From assembly GCA_030693065.1 (NCBI GenBank), contig JAUYBL010000009.1, forward strand, positions 45,471 to 109,470: DNA of 64,000 nt, written 5' to 3'. This DNA is from Methylococcaceae bacterium. Lineage in GTDB: Bacteria; Pseudomonadota; Gammaproteobacteria; Methylococcales; Methylomonadaceae. How positions within the stretch are numbered: the first letter of the stretch is position 1; each line of letters begins with the position of its first letter. The translations under genes and the position numbers were made by a program. Positions 37,971 to 48,125 of this stretch are shown here, piece by piece. The notes below the pieces were generated by a model. The model was not told the origin of the DNA. It did not search any database and worked only from the letters and a program-made list of their open reading frames with translations.

Positions 37971-38061
37971 CTTAACTACCCACAAGAAGCTTGATCGCAG
38001 GAAATGATTAACACCCTCACCTGCGACACTTTCTTACTTAGCATTCGCGGAGTACCGACCG

Positions 38062-38847
38062 ATGGCAGAATTTACGCTCCCCAAAAACTCCAAATTAATA
38101 CCAGGAAAAACCTTCAAAGCACCGCCAGATGCCCGTCAGGTGCGTCGCTTTGAAATCTATCGCTGGGATCCGGACACTCGCGAAAATCCGCGTATTGATG
38201 CGTATGAGCTAGACATGGAGCACTGTGGCCCGATGGTGCTGGATGCCATTTTGCAAATTAAAAACACCATCGACAGCAGTCTCGCCTTTCGCCGCTCCTG
38301 TCGTGAAGGCGTTTGCGGATCTTGCGCGATGAACGTCAACGGCAAAAACACCCTGGCCTGCACCAAAGCCATTGATAGCTATCCCGGCACCATCAAAATT
38401 TTCCCGTTGCCACATCTGCAAGTTGTAAAAGATCTGGTCCCGGATATGACGCATTTTTACGCCCAATATGCCGCCATCGAACCCTGGATAGAAACCCAAA
38501 CCCCCGCGCCTGCCGATGCTGAACGTTTACAAAGCAAAGAGGATCGCGCAAAGCTAGACGGCTTATACGAATGTGTTCTGTGTGCCTGCTGCTCAACCAG
38601 CTGCCCCAGTTATTGGTGGAACAGTGAGCGCTACCTAGGTCCGGCCGTGTTATTACAAGCCTATCGCTGGATTGCCGACAGCCGCGATGAACATACTGGC
38701 GAGCGCCTTGATGAACTTGAAGATCCCTTCAAGCTTTACCGCTGCCACACCATCATGAATTGCACCGACACCTGCCCGAAAGGATTAAATCCTGCCAAAG
38801 CAATTGCTGAAATCAAAAAACTATTGGTAGAGAGACAACAAGGCTGA
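38062..38847 (+). CDS. sdhB: succinate dehydrogenase iron-sulfur subunit
   Basis: Carries electrons from SdhA to quinone through three iron-sulfur clusters. The 261-residue protein shows the 2Fe-2S motif [12 protein letters not shown] (about 75-86), and the 4Fe-4S and 3Fe-4S ligands in [16 protein letters not shown] and [17 protein letters not shown]. The N-terminal 20 residues before the beta-grasp fold are longer than in E. coli. sdhC, sdhD and sdhA are not upstream; purM is. So the complex is encoded in two places, or this is a second SdhB. It overlaps sdhE by one base. Confidence 0.92.
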   Translation: MAEFTLPKNSKLIPGKTFKAPPDARQVRRFEIYRWDPDTRENPRIDAYELDMEHCGPMVLDAILQIKNTIDSSLAFRRSCREGVCGSCAMNVNGKNTLACTKAIDSYPGTIKIFPLPHLQVVKDLVPDMTHFYAQYAAIEPWIETQTPAPADAERLQSKEDRAKLDGLYECVLCACCSTSCPSYWWNSERYLGPAVLLQAYRWIADSRDEHTGERLDELEDPFKLYRCHTIMNCTDTCPKGLNPAKAIAEIKKLLVERQQG

Positions 38848-39119
38848 TGCCTGTATTAGCAAAACTGCGATGGCAATGTCGACGCGGGACCAAAGAATTG
38901 GATTTAGTTCTGCAACGCTATCTACAAACAGACTATTCACAGGCTTCAAAAGAAGAAAAAACCTTGTTTACGGAATTACTGAGCCTTGAAGATGACTTGC
39001 TGGCAAGTTATTTACTGGGAGAAGCTGTACCGGCATCGCCTCAGCTCGTTGTATTTATCAGTAACCTTAAAAAACCTCATTATCAGACCCTGGCTATGAA
39101 TTGCAGCTCCCCGGAATAA
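38847..39119 (+). CDS. sdhE: FAD assembly factor SdhE
   Basis: A 90-residue helical protein that promotes covalent attachment of FAD to SdhA. The motif RRGTKELDLVLQRYL (RGxxE, residues about 12-26) and EDDLLASYLLGE are the family marks. The ATG overlaps the sdhB stop (TGATG). Linkage with sdhB is common in proteobacteria. The tail of about 15 residues after the last helix is non-conserved. Confidence 0.9.
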   Translation: MPVLAKLRWQCRRGTKELDLVLQRYLQTDYSQASKEEKTLFTELLSLEDDLLASYLLGEAVPASPQLVVFISNLKKPHYQTLAMNCSSPE

Positions 39120-39158
39120 ATTTACACGCGTACTAAAAATAATGGCCAATCGACGTAA

Positions 39159-40994
39159 ATGAGTACAGAAGATGGTTTTGATGTAAAAGCGTTTCTAAAA
39201 AATCTGACCACTCGGCCAGGTATTTACAAGATGTTTAATGATCAGGCCGAGATCATTTATATCGGCAAGGCCAAAAACCTTAAAAACCGAGTTTCCAGCT
39301 ATTTTAAATCGAACAACGCATCGACCAAGCAACAAGCGATGGTGGCTAAAATTGCCAACATTGAAGTCACCGTCACGCACACCGAAAGTGAAGCGTTACT
39401 GCTTGAGTGTCAGCAGATTAAACAACACAAGCCTCGCTACAATATACTTCTTAGGGATGACAAATCCTTTCCTTATGTATTTATATCCACCCATCAAGAC
39501 TTTCCGCAAATTACCATTCATCGTGGTGCAAAAAATAAAAAAGGCCGCTATTTCGGGCCTTATCCCAGTGCCGGCGCAGTTAGGGAAAGCCTAAAACTGC
39601 TACAGAAGCTGTTTCCCGTCAGGCAATGTGAAGATGCTGTCTACAACAATCGCTCCCGCCCCTGTTTACAATATCAAATTAAGCGTTGCACCGGGCCATG
39701 CGTAGGCTTAATAGACAAAGCCAGTTATGCCCAAGATGTCGAAAGTACCGTAATGTTTTTGGAAGGCAAAGGCGGGCTGTTGATTGAGCAATTGGTCGGC
39801 AAAATGGAGCAAGCGGCAGAGATTCTTGATTACGAGCAGGCCGCTGCTTTTAGGGATCAAATAGGCCGATTGCGACCGGTCATGGAAAAGCATTTTATCT
39901 TAGGCGACCATGGCGATCTGGATATTATTGCCTGCGCCAGCAAAGCTAATCTGGCGTGCATTCAAGTGTTTTTTATCCGCAATGGACAGCATTTGGGCAA
40001 TAAGGTTTTTTATCCAAAAATGGCCGACGAACACGATCCTGCCGCGGTGATTCAGGCGTTTATTACTCAATTTTATCTGGATAAACCAGTGCCGCAGGAG
40101 TTGATAGTCAGCCATCAGCTCGAAGAGACGGAATTATTAGCGAAGATGTTAACTGAGCTTTCAAAGCATGCAGTAGCAATTTCCCATAATGTCAGAGGTG
40201 AGCGGGCAAAGTGGTTGCAAATGGCCCAAACCAACGCTGAAAATTCCTTGCTAAGCAAATTATCCGACAAGCAAAGTCTACATGCCCGTTTCCTGAGTTT
40301 GCAGCAGGAACTGGGCTGCGCAACGTTGCCAAGTCGCCTGGAATGCTTTGATATTAGTCATACTCAAGGCCAGCAAACAGTGGCATCTTGCGTGGTATTT
40401 GACAAAGAAGGCCCGGTAAAATCAGCTTATCGCCGTTTTAATATTGAAGGCATTACCGGCGGCGATGATTACGCGGCTATACATCAAGCAGTTTTTAGAC
40501 GCTTTAAGCGCTTGCAACAGGATGCGATGGTCAATGCGCCGGACATTTTGTTTATAGACGGCGGTAAAGGCCAGGTACATGCGGCAGAAAAGGCGTTGGC
40601 AGAGTTGGGTGTAAACAATGTTATGATAGTCGGAGTTTCTAAAGGACCGGACAGAAAACCCGGCATGGAAAAGCTGATTTTAGTTGGGCAACAGCAACCA
40701 ATCGACGTCACACCTGGCGCAAGTGGATTGCTTTTAATTCAGCATATTCGCGATGAAGCACATCGATTTGCGATTACCGGACACAGGCAACGTCGAGCTA
40801 AGGTTACTAAACAATCAACTCTGGAGACCATTCCAGGCTTGGGAGCAAAGCGGCGGCAGCTGTTGTTAAAACAATTTGGGGGGTTGCAGGGTGTCGCTCG
40901 AGCCAGTATCGATGGGCTTTGCAGCATAGACGGCATCAATCGACAGTTGGCGCAACGAATTTACCAATTTTTTCATCATCAAGATGACACTTGA
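39159..40994 (+). CDS. uvrC: UvrABC excinuclease subunit C
   Basis: Makes both cuts around a lesion in nucleotide excision repair. The 611-residue protein has the GIY-YIG nuclease (about 15-95, PGIYKMFN ... IIYIGKAKNLKNRV), the UVR motif that binds UvrB (DYEQAAAFRDQIGRL, about 208-222), the RNase H-like 5' nuclease (about 390-545, ECFDISHTQG, FIDGGKGQV, DEAHRFAIT) and C-terminal helix-hairpin-helix pairs (TIPGLGAKRRQLLL). Full length. Overlaps pgsA by 11 bases. Confidence 0.97.
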   Translation: MSTEDGFDVKAFLKNLTTRPGIYKMFNDQAEIIYIGKAKNLKNRVSSYFKSNNASTKQQAMVAKIANIEVTVTHTESEALLLECQQIKQHKPRYNILLRDDKSFPYVFISTHQDFPQITIHRGAKNKKGRYFGPYPSAGAVRESLKLLQKLFPVRQCEDAVYNNRSRPCLQYQIKRCTGPCVGLIDKASYAQDVESTVMFLEGKGGLLIEQLVGKMEQAAEILDYEQAAAFRDQIGRLRPVMEKHFILGDHGDLDIIACASKANLACIQVFFIRNGQHLGNKVFYPKMADEHDPAAVIQAFITQFYLDKPVPQELIVSHQLEETELLAKMLTELSKHAVAISHNVRGERAKWLQMAQTNAENSLLSKLSDKQSLHARFLSLQQELGCATLPSRLECFDISHTQGQQTVASCVVFDKEGPVKSAYRRFNIEGITGGDDYAAIHQAVFRRFKRLQQDAMVNAPDILFIDGGKGQVHAAEKALAELGVNNVMIVGVSKGPDRKPGMEKLILVGQQQPIDVTPGASGLLLIQHIRDEAHRFAITGHRQRRAKVTKQSTLETIPGLGAKRRQLLLKQFGGLQGVARASIDGLCSIDGINRQLAQRIYQFFHHQDDT

Positions 40995-41547
40995 ATTTAA
41001 TTTACCGACCAATCTGACGCTGTTACGCATTGCGCTTATTCCATTGCTGGTAGTGATTTTTTACTTGCCATGGGTATATGCCAACGTGGTATGCACAGCG
41101 ATTTTTATATTGGCTGGTTTTACCGATTGGCTGGATGGTTATCTGGCCAGGAAAATGCGTATGGAAACGCCTTTCGGTGCTTTTTTAGACCCGGTTGCAG
41201 ATAAGTTAATGGTAGCAATCGTTTTAGTATTAATTGTTCAGCAGCAACCAGATCCGTATTTGGCGATACCGGCCGCGATCATTATCGGTCGAGAAATAAC
41301 TATCGCATCGTTACGAGAATGGATGGCAGAGCTGGGCAAACGGGCGAAAGTAAAAGTCTCGACTGTAGGCAAATGGAAAACCACTTTGCAAATGCTGGCA
41401 ATGACCTTGTTGCTGTACCGTGAAGATTTACTGGGCTTGCCTATAAATGCCATGGGCTATGGTTTTTTGTATGTTGCCGCCCTGTTAACATTGTGGTCAA
41501 TGGTCAATTATTTAATCGCGGCGCTGGCTGCGATCAAAGAACAATAA
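40984..41547 (+). CDS. pgsA: phosphatidylglycerophosphate synthase
   Basis: Joins CDP-diacylglycerol and glycerol 3-phosphate, the first step to phosphatidylglycerol and cardiolipin. The 187-residue inner-membrane protein has five to six hydrophobic segments and the CDP-alcohol phosphotransferase motif DGYLARKMRMETPFGAFLD (DGxxAR...G...D...D, about 56-75). Coupled to uvrC by an 11-base overlap, the E. coli order. Confidence 0.95.
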   Translation: MTLEFNLPTNLTLLRIALIPLLVVIFYLPWVYANVVCTAIFILAGFTDWLDGYLARKMRMETPFGAFLDPVADKLMVAIVLVLIVQQQPDPYLAIPAAIIIGREITIASLREWMAELGKRAKVKVSTVGKWKTTLQMLAMTLLLYREDLLGLPINAMGYGFLYVAALLTLWSMVNYLIAALAAIKEQ

Positions 41548-41619
41548 TAACTACTGGGGGCAAGCCCTCGCTTTCTAACACCTGATAAACAGCACACTGA
41601 TAAGCTGTAGAATAATTAA

Positions 41620-42219
41620 ATGGATCAAGAAACAGAAACTACACAAACACCTTCTGGTGAGCAGGATATTATCTTACAAGCAGCTCTGAAGCTTTTCGCC
41701 AATAAAGGCTATTTCAATACTTCTTTGTTAGATATTAAAGAGGCTGCAAATTTGCAAAGCCTCCAAATCATCCATCATCATTTCAAAACCAAACAACTGC
41801 TTGCTTCAGCTTTATATGCCAATGTTTCAGATAGCTTAAGCATTTCAATTGATGATATTAGCCGTAGAAACCCAAAAGCCTCAGAACAATTACGGGGTAT
41901 AGTCGATTTGCTATTTACCCTGACTGATGACGCGCCTGATGTAATGCGATTTATCTTAACCGTCAAAATAAATGATTTTTTGCATGAAGAAAAAATCGGC
42001 CTGGAAGCTCCGGCTCAAAACAAAATCATTAAGATAATTGACGCTGGCATCAAAGCGGGGGAAATACGCAATATTTGCCCACAGCTAGCCTATGCCTATT
42101 TTTTTGGTGTGATTGATAACACCTTAAAATTAGTATTGGCCGGCAGCCTCGATAAAAAAGCGGATTTTTACCAAGCACAAGCATGGTTGGCCGCTTGGAA
42201 TACTATCGCCAAAAAATAA
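41620..42219 (+). CDS. TetR/AcrR-family regulator
   Basis: A 199-residue regulator with an N-terminal helix-turn-helix (about 15-65: ILQAALKLFANKGYFNTSLLDIKEAAN) and a helical C-terminal ligand domain. The recognition helix (SLQIIHHHFKTKQLL) follows the TetR layout with an atypical IIHHHF instead of the usual LYxYF. No transporter lies beside it, so its targets and ligand are unknown; it may control the two-component pair downstream, 54 bases away. Confidence 0.85.
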   Translation: MDQETETTQTPSGEQDIILQAALKLFANKGYFNTSLLDIKEAANLQSLQIIHHHFKTKQLLASALYANVSDSLSISIDDISRRNPKASEQLRGIVDLLFTLTDDAPDVMRFILTVKINDFLHEEKIGLEAPAQNKIIKIIDAGIKAGEIRNICPQLAYAYFFGVIDNTLKLVLAGSLDKKADFYQAQAWLAAWNTIAKK

Positions 42220-42273
42220 CTTAATTCCCGCTTGTGCTACTTTTAGGGCAACACTTATTCTGCGGAGGCAGTT

Positions 42274-45200
42274 GTGCCCAAAAGTATGCCCGGCTATACC
42301 TCTCATCTGGATGAGGAATCGCCTAAAGCCCCAGTAGTAAAATTATTTTTAATCATCCTTATCGTCACATTTTGTGCCGAAATTTTGATTATGCAGCTGC
42401 TGCCATTATTAAGCGTTGCTAAGCTAGATACCCGCCAGATTGCCCTGATCGATGCCTTTTGTTTAAGTATCGTTGCCTGCATCGTCATTTTACCTTTGCT
42501 ATTGCGCCACCAAAAGCGCATCAGCGCCGCACAGTCTCGTCTTGCTCAACAACTACAAGCGCTAAATCAACACGCCAGTGTCAGCATCACCGATGCCAAG
42601 GGCCGAATTATTTATGCAAACAATAAGTTTTGCGAAATAACCGGCTACAGCCCTCAAGAATTATATGGTCAATCTCATCGCATTATAAATTCCGGCTATC
42701 ATCCCAAAGAATTTTTTGCACAGCTGTGGAGCACGCTTGGTCAAGGCAAAATTTGGCAGGGAGACTTATGTAATCGCACAAAAACCGGCGAACACTACTG
42801 GGTACGCACAACCATTGTGCCGATCGCTGATAACACTGGAAATACCACCAAATATATTTCCATGCGCACCGACATTACCTCCCAAAAATTACTGGAGCAT
42901 GCCGCATTAAAGTCAGAAGAATGGCTGCATACCATTATGGACAATATGGGCGATGGCATTTATACCCTGGATAGCGAAGGTCATCTTACCTACTTTAATC
43001 CTGAAGCCGAGCGGCTGCTGGGATGGCGATTGGAAGAACTTAAAGGCAAATTGCTACACGATGCCATCCATCATCACAGACCTGATGGGCAAATACTGGC
43101 ATTAGCCGAATGTCCAATCACTACGGCCATGAAGAATAAACAGATCTATCGATCTGAAAATGAAGTTTTCTTTAATAAAAATGGTCTAGCACTACCGGTC
43201 AGCGTGACCGGTGCCCCGTTACTTGACGAAGATCAAGTGACTGGTTTTGTAGTCACTTTTCGTGACGCACGTGTGCAACGGCAAATTCAAACCAAACTAA
43301 TCGAAGCAAAAGAAGCTGCGGAAGAAACTGCCCGCATTAAAGCTGACTTTTTATCCACCATGAGCCATGAAATTCGCACTCCGCTGAATGGCGTTATCGG
43401 CATGACCGATTTGTTGTTGGATACCCCCATGAATGAAGAACAATTGGAATTTGCCAACACCATCAAAATTTCTGCCAACGCCTTACTCGGTATCATCAAT
43501 GACATTTTAGATTTTTCGAAAATTGAGGCCGGACGACTGGAAATTGAACAGATTGAATTTTCCTTGCAGCATGTACTGGAAGGCAGCGTCGATCTGGTAG
43601 CTAGTAAAGCCTATGAAAAAGGCCTATCCCTGATGAGCTTTGTCGACCCAGCCATACCCAATCGCTTAACAGGCGATCCTGCAAGATTACGGCAAATTTT
43701 GCTCAATTTTCTCAGTAACGCTATTAAATTTACGACCAACGGCGATATTGTCGCCAGAGCAAAACTGGAAACACACAACAGTAAGCAAGTAAGGGTTCGA
43801 CTGGAAGTAAGTGATAACGGCATTGGTATTACTGGTGAAACACAACGCCGACTATTTCAGCCATTTGCCCAGGCTGACAGCTCAACCACACGAAAATACG
43901 GCGGCACAGGCTTAGGACTCTCTATTTGCAAGCATCTAGCGGAATTAATGGACGGTGAAATTGGCATGGAAAGTCATGAAGGGCAAGGCTCCGTTTTTTG
44001 GATCAGCATCCCGTTTACAGTTAATGCTACAGAAAGCCTAACACGAACATCGCCAGCGCCCGCCAATACCGCTACTGATACCCAAGCGTTACCGCAACCT
44101 TCAGTACATGGCAAGCGATTGCTACTGGCTGGCGACAAAGCTGGCAATCGTGCCCTGTATTTGATGTATCTATACGCTTGGGGCTTGCGCGTTGATGTGG
44201 CAGAAAGCTTACTGGAAATATGCCAACTGATTAATGACGCGAAGACCGCTGGCGATGAGTACATGGCACTACTCTTAACTCAACCGTTGCCGGATAGTGA
44301 TTTACTGCACACCATCAGTGCTGTGCATAAAGAACCAGGGCTGCAATCATTTCCAATTGTAGTGTGCCAAGCACTGGTCGATTTATCACTAAAGAACACT
44401 TTAATCGATGTCGGAGCTACTGCTGTTTTGGTAAAGCCCGTTAAACAATCGGCTTTATTTGATGCCATCGTTAGCTTGCTCAACCTTGATGGGCTAGCCA
44501 AAGTAGAGCCGGAATTGATTACGCCGACAGAACGCGCTGCAATTCCCCCGCCCATTAATCATGCTCAGGCGCAACAACGGCTGATTTTATTGGCAGAAGA
44601 CAACTTAGTTAATCAACAAGTGGCTTTGCGTGTCCTCAACAAAATGGGTTACATCGTGCATATCGCCAACAATGGACAGGAAGCGTTATCGGCAATGCAA
44701 CATTCGCCTTACTCCCTGATATTAATGGATTGCCAAATGCCGGTGATGGACGGTTTTGAAGCGACCCATATCATTCGTCAAAGAGAAGCTGAAAACAAAC
44801 AACATATCCCCATCGTCGCAATGACCGCAAATGCCATGCAAGGCGACCGCGAGCGTTGCCTGGCAGCCGGTATGGATGACTATGTCACCAAGCCCATTGA
44901 TGTAGAAAACTTACAAACGATATTAAGCAATTGGCTACCGCTAGGCCCAGCAAGCGCCGAAACCAATGCAACAAAAGTAAACGCTATCGCAGCTGACGAT
45001 GCTCAAAAGAGCCTGGAGCCAGTAATTGAACTGGCACGATTACACGATTTATTCGGTGATGACGATGAGGTTATTGCCGAACTTTTAGACGTATTTTTAG
45101 GATCATTAAAGCAGCTACGAGAAAAATTGATGCGGGCAATTGCCGAGCAAAAGCCAACAATTAAATCACTAGCACATGAGCTTAAAGGCTCTGCAGCAAA

Positions 45201-45351
45201 TGTCGGCGCAATGCGTCTGTCTCGCCACTCGGCAAAGCTGGAACAACTGGTCAGCACTAATCAATGGTCAGCAATAAACGAATATTGGCAAGTGATCGAT
45301 GAAGAAATTCATCAAATCATACTATTTATAAAAAACATGGGAACACACTAA
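42274..45351 (+). CDS. hybrid sensor histidine kinase
   Basis: A 1025-residue membrane sensor. Two transmembrane helices (about 22-47 and 58-78) with almost no periplasmic loop between them, then two PAS domains (about 90-205 and 218-335), the dimerisation/histidine domain with H365 in [10 protein letters not shown], an ATPase domain ([16 protein letters not shown] near 545-560), a first receiver-like domain (about 610-735) that lacks the phospho-acceptor aspartate pattern (it reads [12 protein letters not shown]), a second receiver with D819 in [13 protein letters not shown], and a C-terminal HPt domain with H968 in [10 protein letters not shown]. So a full H-D-H relay inside one protein. 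Start GTG or TTG just upstream is possible; I keep the frame start. Overlaps the HD-GYP gene by one base. Confidence 0.94.
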   Translation: MPKSMPGYTSHLDEESPKAPVVKLFLIILIVTFCAEILIMQLLPLLSVAKLDTRQIALIDAFCLSIVACIVILPLLLRHQKRISAAQSRLAQQLQALNQHASVSITDAKGRIIYANNKFCEITGYSPQELYGQSHRIINSGYHPKEFFAQLWSTLGQGKIWQGDLCNRTKTGEHYWVRTTIVPIADNTGNTTKYISMRTDITSQKLLEHAALKSEEWLHTIMDNMGDGIYTLDSEGHLTYFNPEAERLLGWRLEELKGKLLHDAIHHHRPDGQILALAECPITTAMKNKQIYRSENEVFFNKNGLALPVSVTGAPLLDEDQVTGFVVTFRDARVQRQIQTKLIEAKEAAEETARIKADFLSTMSHEIRTPLNGVIGMTDLLLDTPMNEEQLEFANTIKISANALLGIINDILDFSKIEAGRLEIEQIEFSLQHVLEGSVDLVASKAYEKGLSLMSFVDPAIPNRLTGDPARLRQILLNFLSNAIKFTTNGDIVARAKLETHNSKQVRVRLEVSDNGIGITGETQRRLFQPFAQADSSTTRKYGGTGLGLSICKHLAELMDGEIGMESHEGQGSVFWISIPFTVNATESLTRTSPAPANTATDTQALPQPSVHGKRLLLAGDKAGNRALYLMYLYAWGLRVDVAESLLEICQLINDAKTAGDEYMALLLTQPLPDSDLLHTISAVHKEPGLQSFPIVVCQALVDLSLKNTLIDVGATAVLVKPVKQSALFDAIVSLLNLDGLAKVEPELITPTERAAIPPPINHAQAQQRLILLAEDNLVNQQVALRVLNKMGYIVHIANNGQEALSAMQHSPYSLILMDCQMPVMDGFEATHIIRQREAENKQHIPIVAMTANAMQGDRERCLAAGMDDYVTKPIDVENLQTILSNWLPLGPASAETNATKVNAIAADDAQKSLEPVIELARLHDLFGDDDEVIAELLDVFLGSLKQLREKLMRAIAEQKPTIKSLAHELKGSAANVGAMRLSRHSAKLEQLVSTNQWSAINEYWQVIDEEIHQIILFIKNMGTH

Positions 45352-46403
45352 TGGCACTGGTACTGGTCGTCGATGATAATGCAACCAATCTGACCCTATT
45401 TCGGCATTTACTAAAAAAAATGGATGAAGTGGAAGTGGCTAGCTTTGATGATCCGTTGCGTGCCATTGAATGGTGTGCCGTTAACACCCCTGACTTGGTA
45501 CTGCTGGATTATATGATGCCTGATATGGATGGCCTGGAGTTCATTCAGCATTTTCGAGCTATACCCGGTTACCACGACATCCCCTTAATTATGGTTACAG
45601 CCGATACCGAGAGCGACGTCCGTTATCGGGCGCTGGAGCACGGTGCGCATGACTTTTTAACTAAGCCTGTAGACAAAACCGAACTAACCGCACGGGTACG
45701 TAACTTATTAGCACTAAGACGTAGCCAGGTGCAATTAGCAAATCGCTCGCAATGGTTAGCTCAGGAAGTAAAAAAAGCCACCACAGAAATTGCCGCACGC
45801 GAGCGCGAAGTGATTCTGCGCCTATCGCGTGCTGCTGAATACCGCGACCCAGAAACTGGGGCGCATTTATTACGAATGGCCCATTACTCACAGATAATCG
45901 CTGCCAAACTTGGTTTTTCTCAAGAAGAACAAGATTTATTACTGGAAGCAGCCCCCATGCACGACATTGGAAAAGTCGGTACGCCCGATCATATTTTGCT
46001 TAAACCTGGCAAATTAACCGAAGATGAGTTTGAAATAATGAAACAACACGCCATCAACGGTTACAATATCCTGGCTGATAGCGTATCGCCATTGTTGCGA
46101 TTGGCTGCCGACTTAGCCTTAACGCATCATGAGAAATACAATGGCAGCGGCTATCCGCGCAGCTTGAAAGGTGAAGAAATCCCTATCCATGGTCGAATTA
46201 TTGCTGTCGCTGATGTGTTTGATGCATTAACATCCGAACGCCCCTACAAAAAAGCGTGGCCATTGCAACAAGCCGTAGAGTTTTTGCAAGTAGGTCGTGG
46301 CGTGCATTTTGACCCCGTCTGCGTAGATGCATTTTTAGAGCAATGGCCAGAAATTCTGGTTATTCGTGATCAATATCAGGATGACCAAGAACATGCTTTA
46401 TAA
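45351..46403 (+). CDS. HD-GYP response regulator (c-di-GMP phosphodiesterase)
   Basis: A 350-residue output protein. The receiver (about 1-125) has phospho-acceptor D53 in LVLLDYMMPDMDG. A linker coiled coil (RSQVQLANRSQWLAQEVKKA) leads to the HD-GYP domain (about 155-345) with H204-D205 in MHDIGKVGTPDHILLKPGKL and HHEKYNGSGYPRSLKG. HD-GYP proteins linearise and hydrolyse cyclic di-GMP. One-base overlap with the hybrid kinase makes them a cognate pair; the phosphoryl group probably passes from H968 of the HPt domain to D53. Predicted effect: lower c-di-GMP on signal. Confidence 0.94.
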   Translation: MALVLVVDDNATNLTLFRHLLKKMDEVEVASFDDPLRAIEWCAVNTPDLVLLDYMMPDMDGLEFIQHFRAIPGYHDIPLIMVTADTESDVRYRALEHGAHDFLTKPVDKTELTARVRNLLALRRSQVQLANRSQWLAQEVKKATTEIAAREREVILRLSRAAEYRDPETGAHLLRMAHYSQIIAAKLGFSQEEQDLLLEAAPMHDIGKVGTPDHILLKPGKLTEDEFEIMKQHAINGYNILADSVSPLLRLAADLALTHHEKYNGSGYPRSLKGEEIPIHGRIIAVADVFDALTSERPYKKAWPLQQAVEFLQVGRGVHFDPVCVDAFLEQWPEILVIRDQYQDDQEHAL

Positions 46404-46479
46404 AACTTGTCATTTGTCTCCGTTCGTCCTCGACTGCATGGAGAGCCTGCCCCGCTGTATCGGGCATGCAGGAGGTAGA

Positions 46480-46523
46480 CCACCAACAGTAGGCGCTTCG
46501 CTTAATGCGCCTACTGTTGGTGG
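46480..46523. repeat. 17-bp inverted repeat (CCACCAACAGTAGGCGC)
   Basis: Perfect arms at 46480-46496 and 46507-46523. It lies after the HD-GYP gene, in a 222-base gap that also contains CATGGAGAGCC and CAGGAG half-repeats. No T-run. Probably an intergenic mobile or REP-like element. Confidence 0.75.
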
Positions 46524-46625
46524 GCGACGCAGGAGCAGTTGCCGAGAGCCTATCTAAGAATAAATGGATTTAATTTTACAAAAAGCATCCTTAAACCAAC
46601 TCAAGCCTACAAATTGTAAATAATT

Positions 46626-46811
46626 ATGGGTGATGTAATTCCCTTTAAACGACCAAAAATCTCAGAAAAACACAAAGGCAACACCTTATGCCGAAGTGGT
46701 TTTCATAAATGGTTAATTATTACCAGCCAACAATTTGATGTCATGCAAGGTAAACTCGTCACTGTCTATCAATGCAAACGCTGCGGCAAACTTAAAAGAG
46801 TGTTGAAATAA
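46626..46811 (+). CDS. 61-residue zinc-ribbon-like small protein
   Basis: A basic 61-residue protein. A C-terminal CKRCGKLK (about 49-56), together with C22 and H27 (LCRSGFHKW), could bind one zinc atom. No clear ribosome site. It is isolated from the two-component operon by the palindrome at 46480 and from the Uma2 gene by a 330-base repeat-rich gap. I do not recognise a family. A zinc ribbon that binds nucleic acid or a partner protein is possible. Confidence 0.55.
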   Translation: MGDVIPFKRPKISEKHKGNTLCRSGFHKWLIITSQQFDVMQGKLVTVYQCKRCGKLKRVLK

Positions 46812-46894
46812 ATCTTAAAAAACTAATGCGCCTGACCGAGCTAAATCCAAGCCATGTATCGACACTATCAATAGGAAACCTCGATAAACTCAGT

Positions 46895-46931
46895 GCGAAC
46901 GGCACTATATAAATCAATGAGTTCCGTTCGC
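46895..46931. repeat. dispersed repeat fragment with GCGAACGG/CCGTTCGC arms
   Basis: Arms at 46895-46902 and 46924-46931. The text following it (GTGAGCTTGTCGAAC) belongs to a repeat type common in proteobacterial intergenic DNA; a related piece (GAAGCCTGTCGAAGG) is at 59268-59282. Confidence 0.5.
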
Positions 46932-47072
46932 GGTGAGCTTGTCGAACAGTCGAAGTGCAATTTTTAGAGATCCTCGTGAATTTGCAAAGTAGCACTGTGA
47001 AAAAATCATCACTTTTGACAGCGACTTTAAATCATGCTTCTTTTTCTACAATCAAGCTCGACATACAATATT

Positions 47073-47117
47073 GAGCCCGTAGGGTGCGGTTTGTACCTTA
47101 CCGCATCCTACGGGCTC
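47073..47117. repeat. 18-bp inverted repeat (GAGCCCGTAGG)
   Basis: Arms at 47073-47090 and 47100-47117 with one mismatch. The inner TGCGGT/ACCGCA core recurs at 58900-58924. It lies just upstream of the Uma2 gene. Confidence 0.75.
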
Positions 47118-47141
47118 TTAATTAAGATAGGAACTCTTTTT

Positions 47142-47684
47142 ATGATTACACCAAGATTGGAAGATTTGCCTCATTATAGCTTTGACGACTATGTCCAATG
47201 GGAAGGCCGTTGGGAGCTTATATGCGGTGTGCCTTACGCCATGAGTCCTTCACCCAGCATTGCTCATCAATCTATAAGCCAACATATTGCCAGTCAGCTA
47301 GAGAAAGCGTTGGAAAACTGTCGAGAATGTCATGCCTTGTTGCCCGTGGACTGGAAAATTGACGAAGAAACCACTGTCCAACCTGACAATTTGGTGGTTT
47401 GTGGAGAGCTAAAAAATGCCGCCTACCTTAGCAAAACCCCAACCCTTATTTTCGAGATACTTTCCAAGTCTACTGCGCATAAAGACCGTACTACCAAATT
47501 CAAACTCTATGAACAGGAAGGTGTTCAACACTACGTAATCGTTGATCCAGTAGAAAATATCGCCAAGGTTTATCGCCTGCAAGATGGGCGCTATATTAAA
47601 ATGATAGATGCCAGCAAGGAAATGATCGAGTTTGATTTAGGTAAATGCAGTATACAGTTCGAATTCGCCAAAATTTGGTTGTAA
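47142..47684 (+). CDS. Uma2-family PD-(D/E)XK nuclease-like protein
   Basis: A 180-residue protein of the Uma2 (DUF820) family. ATG 47142 (MITPRLEDLPHYSFDDYVQWEG) is chosen; the upstream frame runs through the palindrome at 47073. Nuclease-like motifs are visible: QPDNLVVCGE (D), then IFEILSKSTAHKDRTTKFKLYEQEGV, including E and K of PD-(D/E)XK, and YVIVDP. Uma2 proteins are numerous in cyanobacteria and often sit in mobile or TA-rich areas. Their function is unproven. Confidence 0.85.
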   Translation: MITPRLEDLPHYSFDDYVQWEGRWELICGVPYAMSPSPSIAHQSISQHIASQLEKALENCRECHALLPVDWKIDEETTVQPDNLVVCGELKNAAYLSKTPTLIFEILSKSTAHKDRTTKFKLYEQEGVQHYVIVDPVENIAKVYRLQDGRYIKMIDASKEMIEFDLGKCSIQFEFAKIWL

Positions 47685-47873
47685 ACAATCCGTTAAAAAA
47701 GTATGCGGGATAAAAAACATATTAATCAGTTTTGTTGCTATTCAGCGTTGTTTAGCTTTGAAGAGCTTAAGTAAGTAACTTTCTGATGTAGGGGCGAATA
47801 AATTCGCCCCTTGCATGAATGAATAGTTACATTCTCTTTTGTTTAACCAGTTAGCGCCTTCAGGAGCCCCATC

Positions 47874-48125
47874 ATGCAAATAACCATTGAATTACCCAAT
47901 GATTTTGTAGCCTTTCAGGCCGTCCCTGAAATCAAGCAAGAAATCAAAACCTCATACGCCCTCTGGCTTTTTCAGCACGAGCGAGTCACACTCATCAAGG
48001 CGGCCGAACTAGCAGGCGTCGACCTATATGACTTTATGAGTATCTGTAAAAGCAATCGAATTCCAGTGATCGACATCACCCGTGATGAATTACTTGATGA
48101 ACTAACTGGATTTAACCCGGCTTGA
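47874..48125 (+). CDS. UPF0175 antitoxin-like protein
   Basis: An 83-residue UPF0175 protein with MQITIELPNDFVAF, then a helix-turn-helix-like region (LIKAAELAGVDLYDFMSICKSNRIP). UPF0175 genes are nearly always paired with a DUF3368 PIN-like gene, which follows here with a four-base overlap. It is likely the antitoxin of a type II pair and its own repressor. AGGAG precedes the ATG. Confidence 0.82.
   Translation: MQITIELPNDFVAFQAVPEIKQEIKTSYALWLFQHERVTLIKAAELAGVDLYDFMSICKSNRIPVIDITRDELLDELTGFNPA

Noticed and set aside
46404..46625. Integron attC site at the 46480 palindrome
   Set aside because: The arms lack the paired core sites of attC, and no integrase or cassette array is present.
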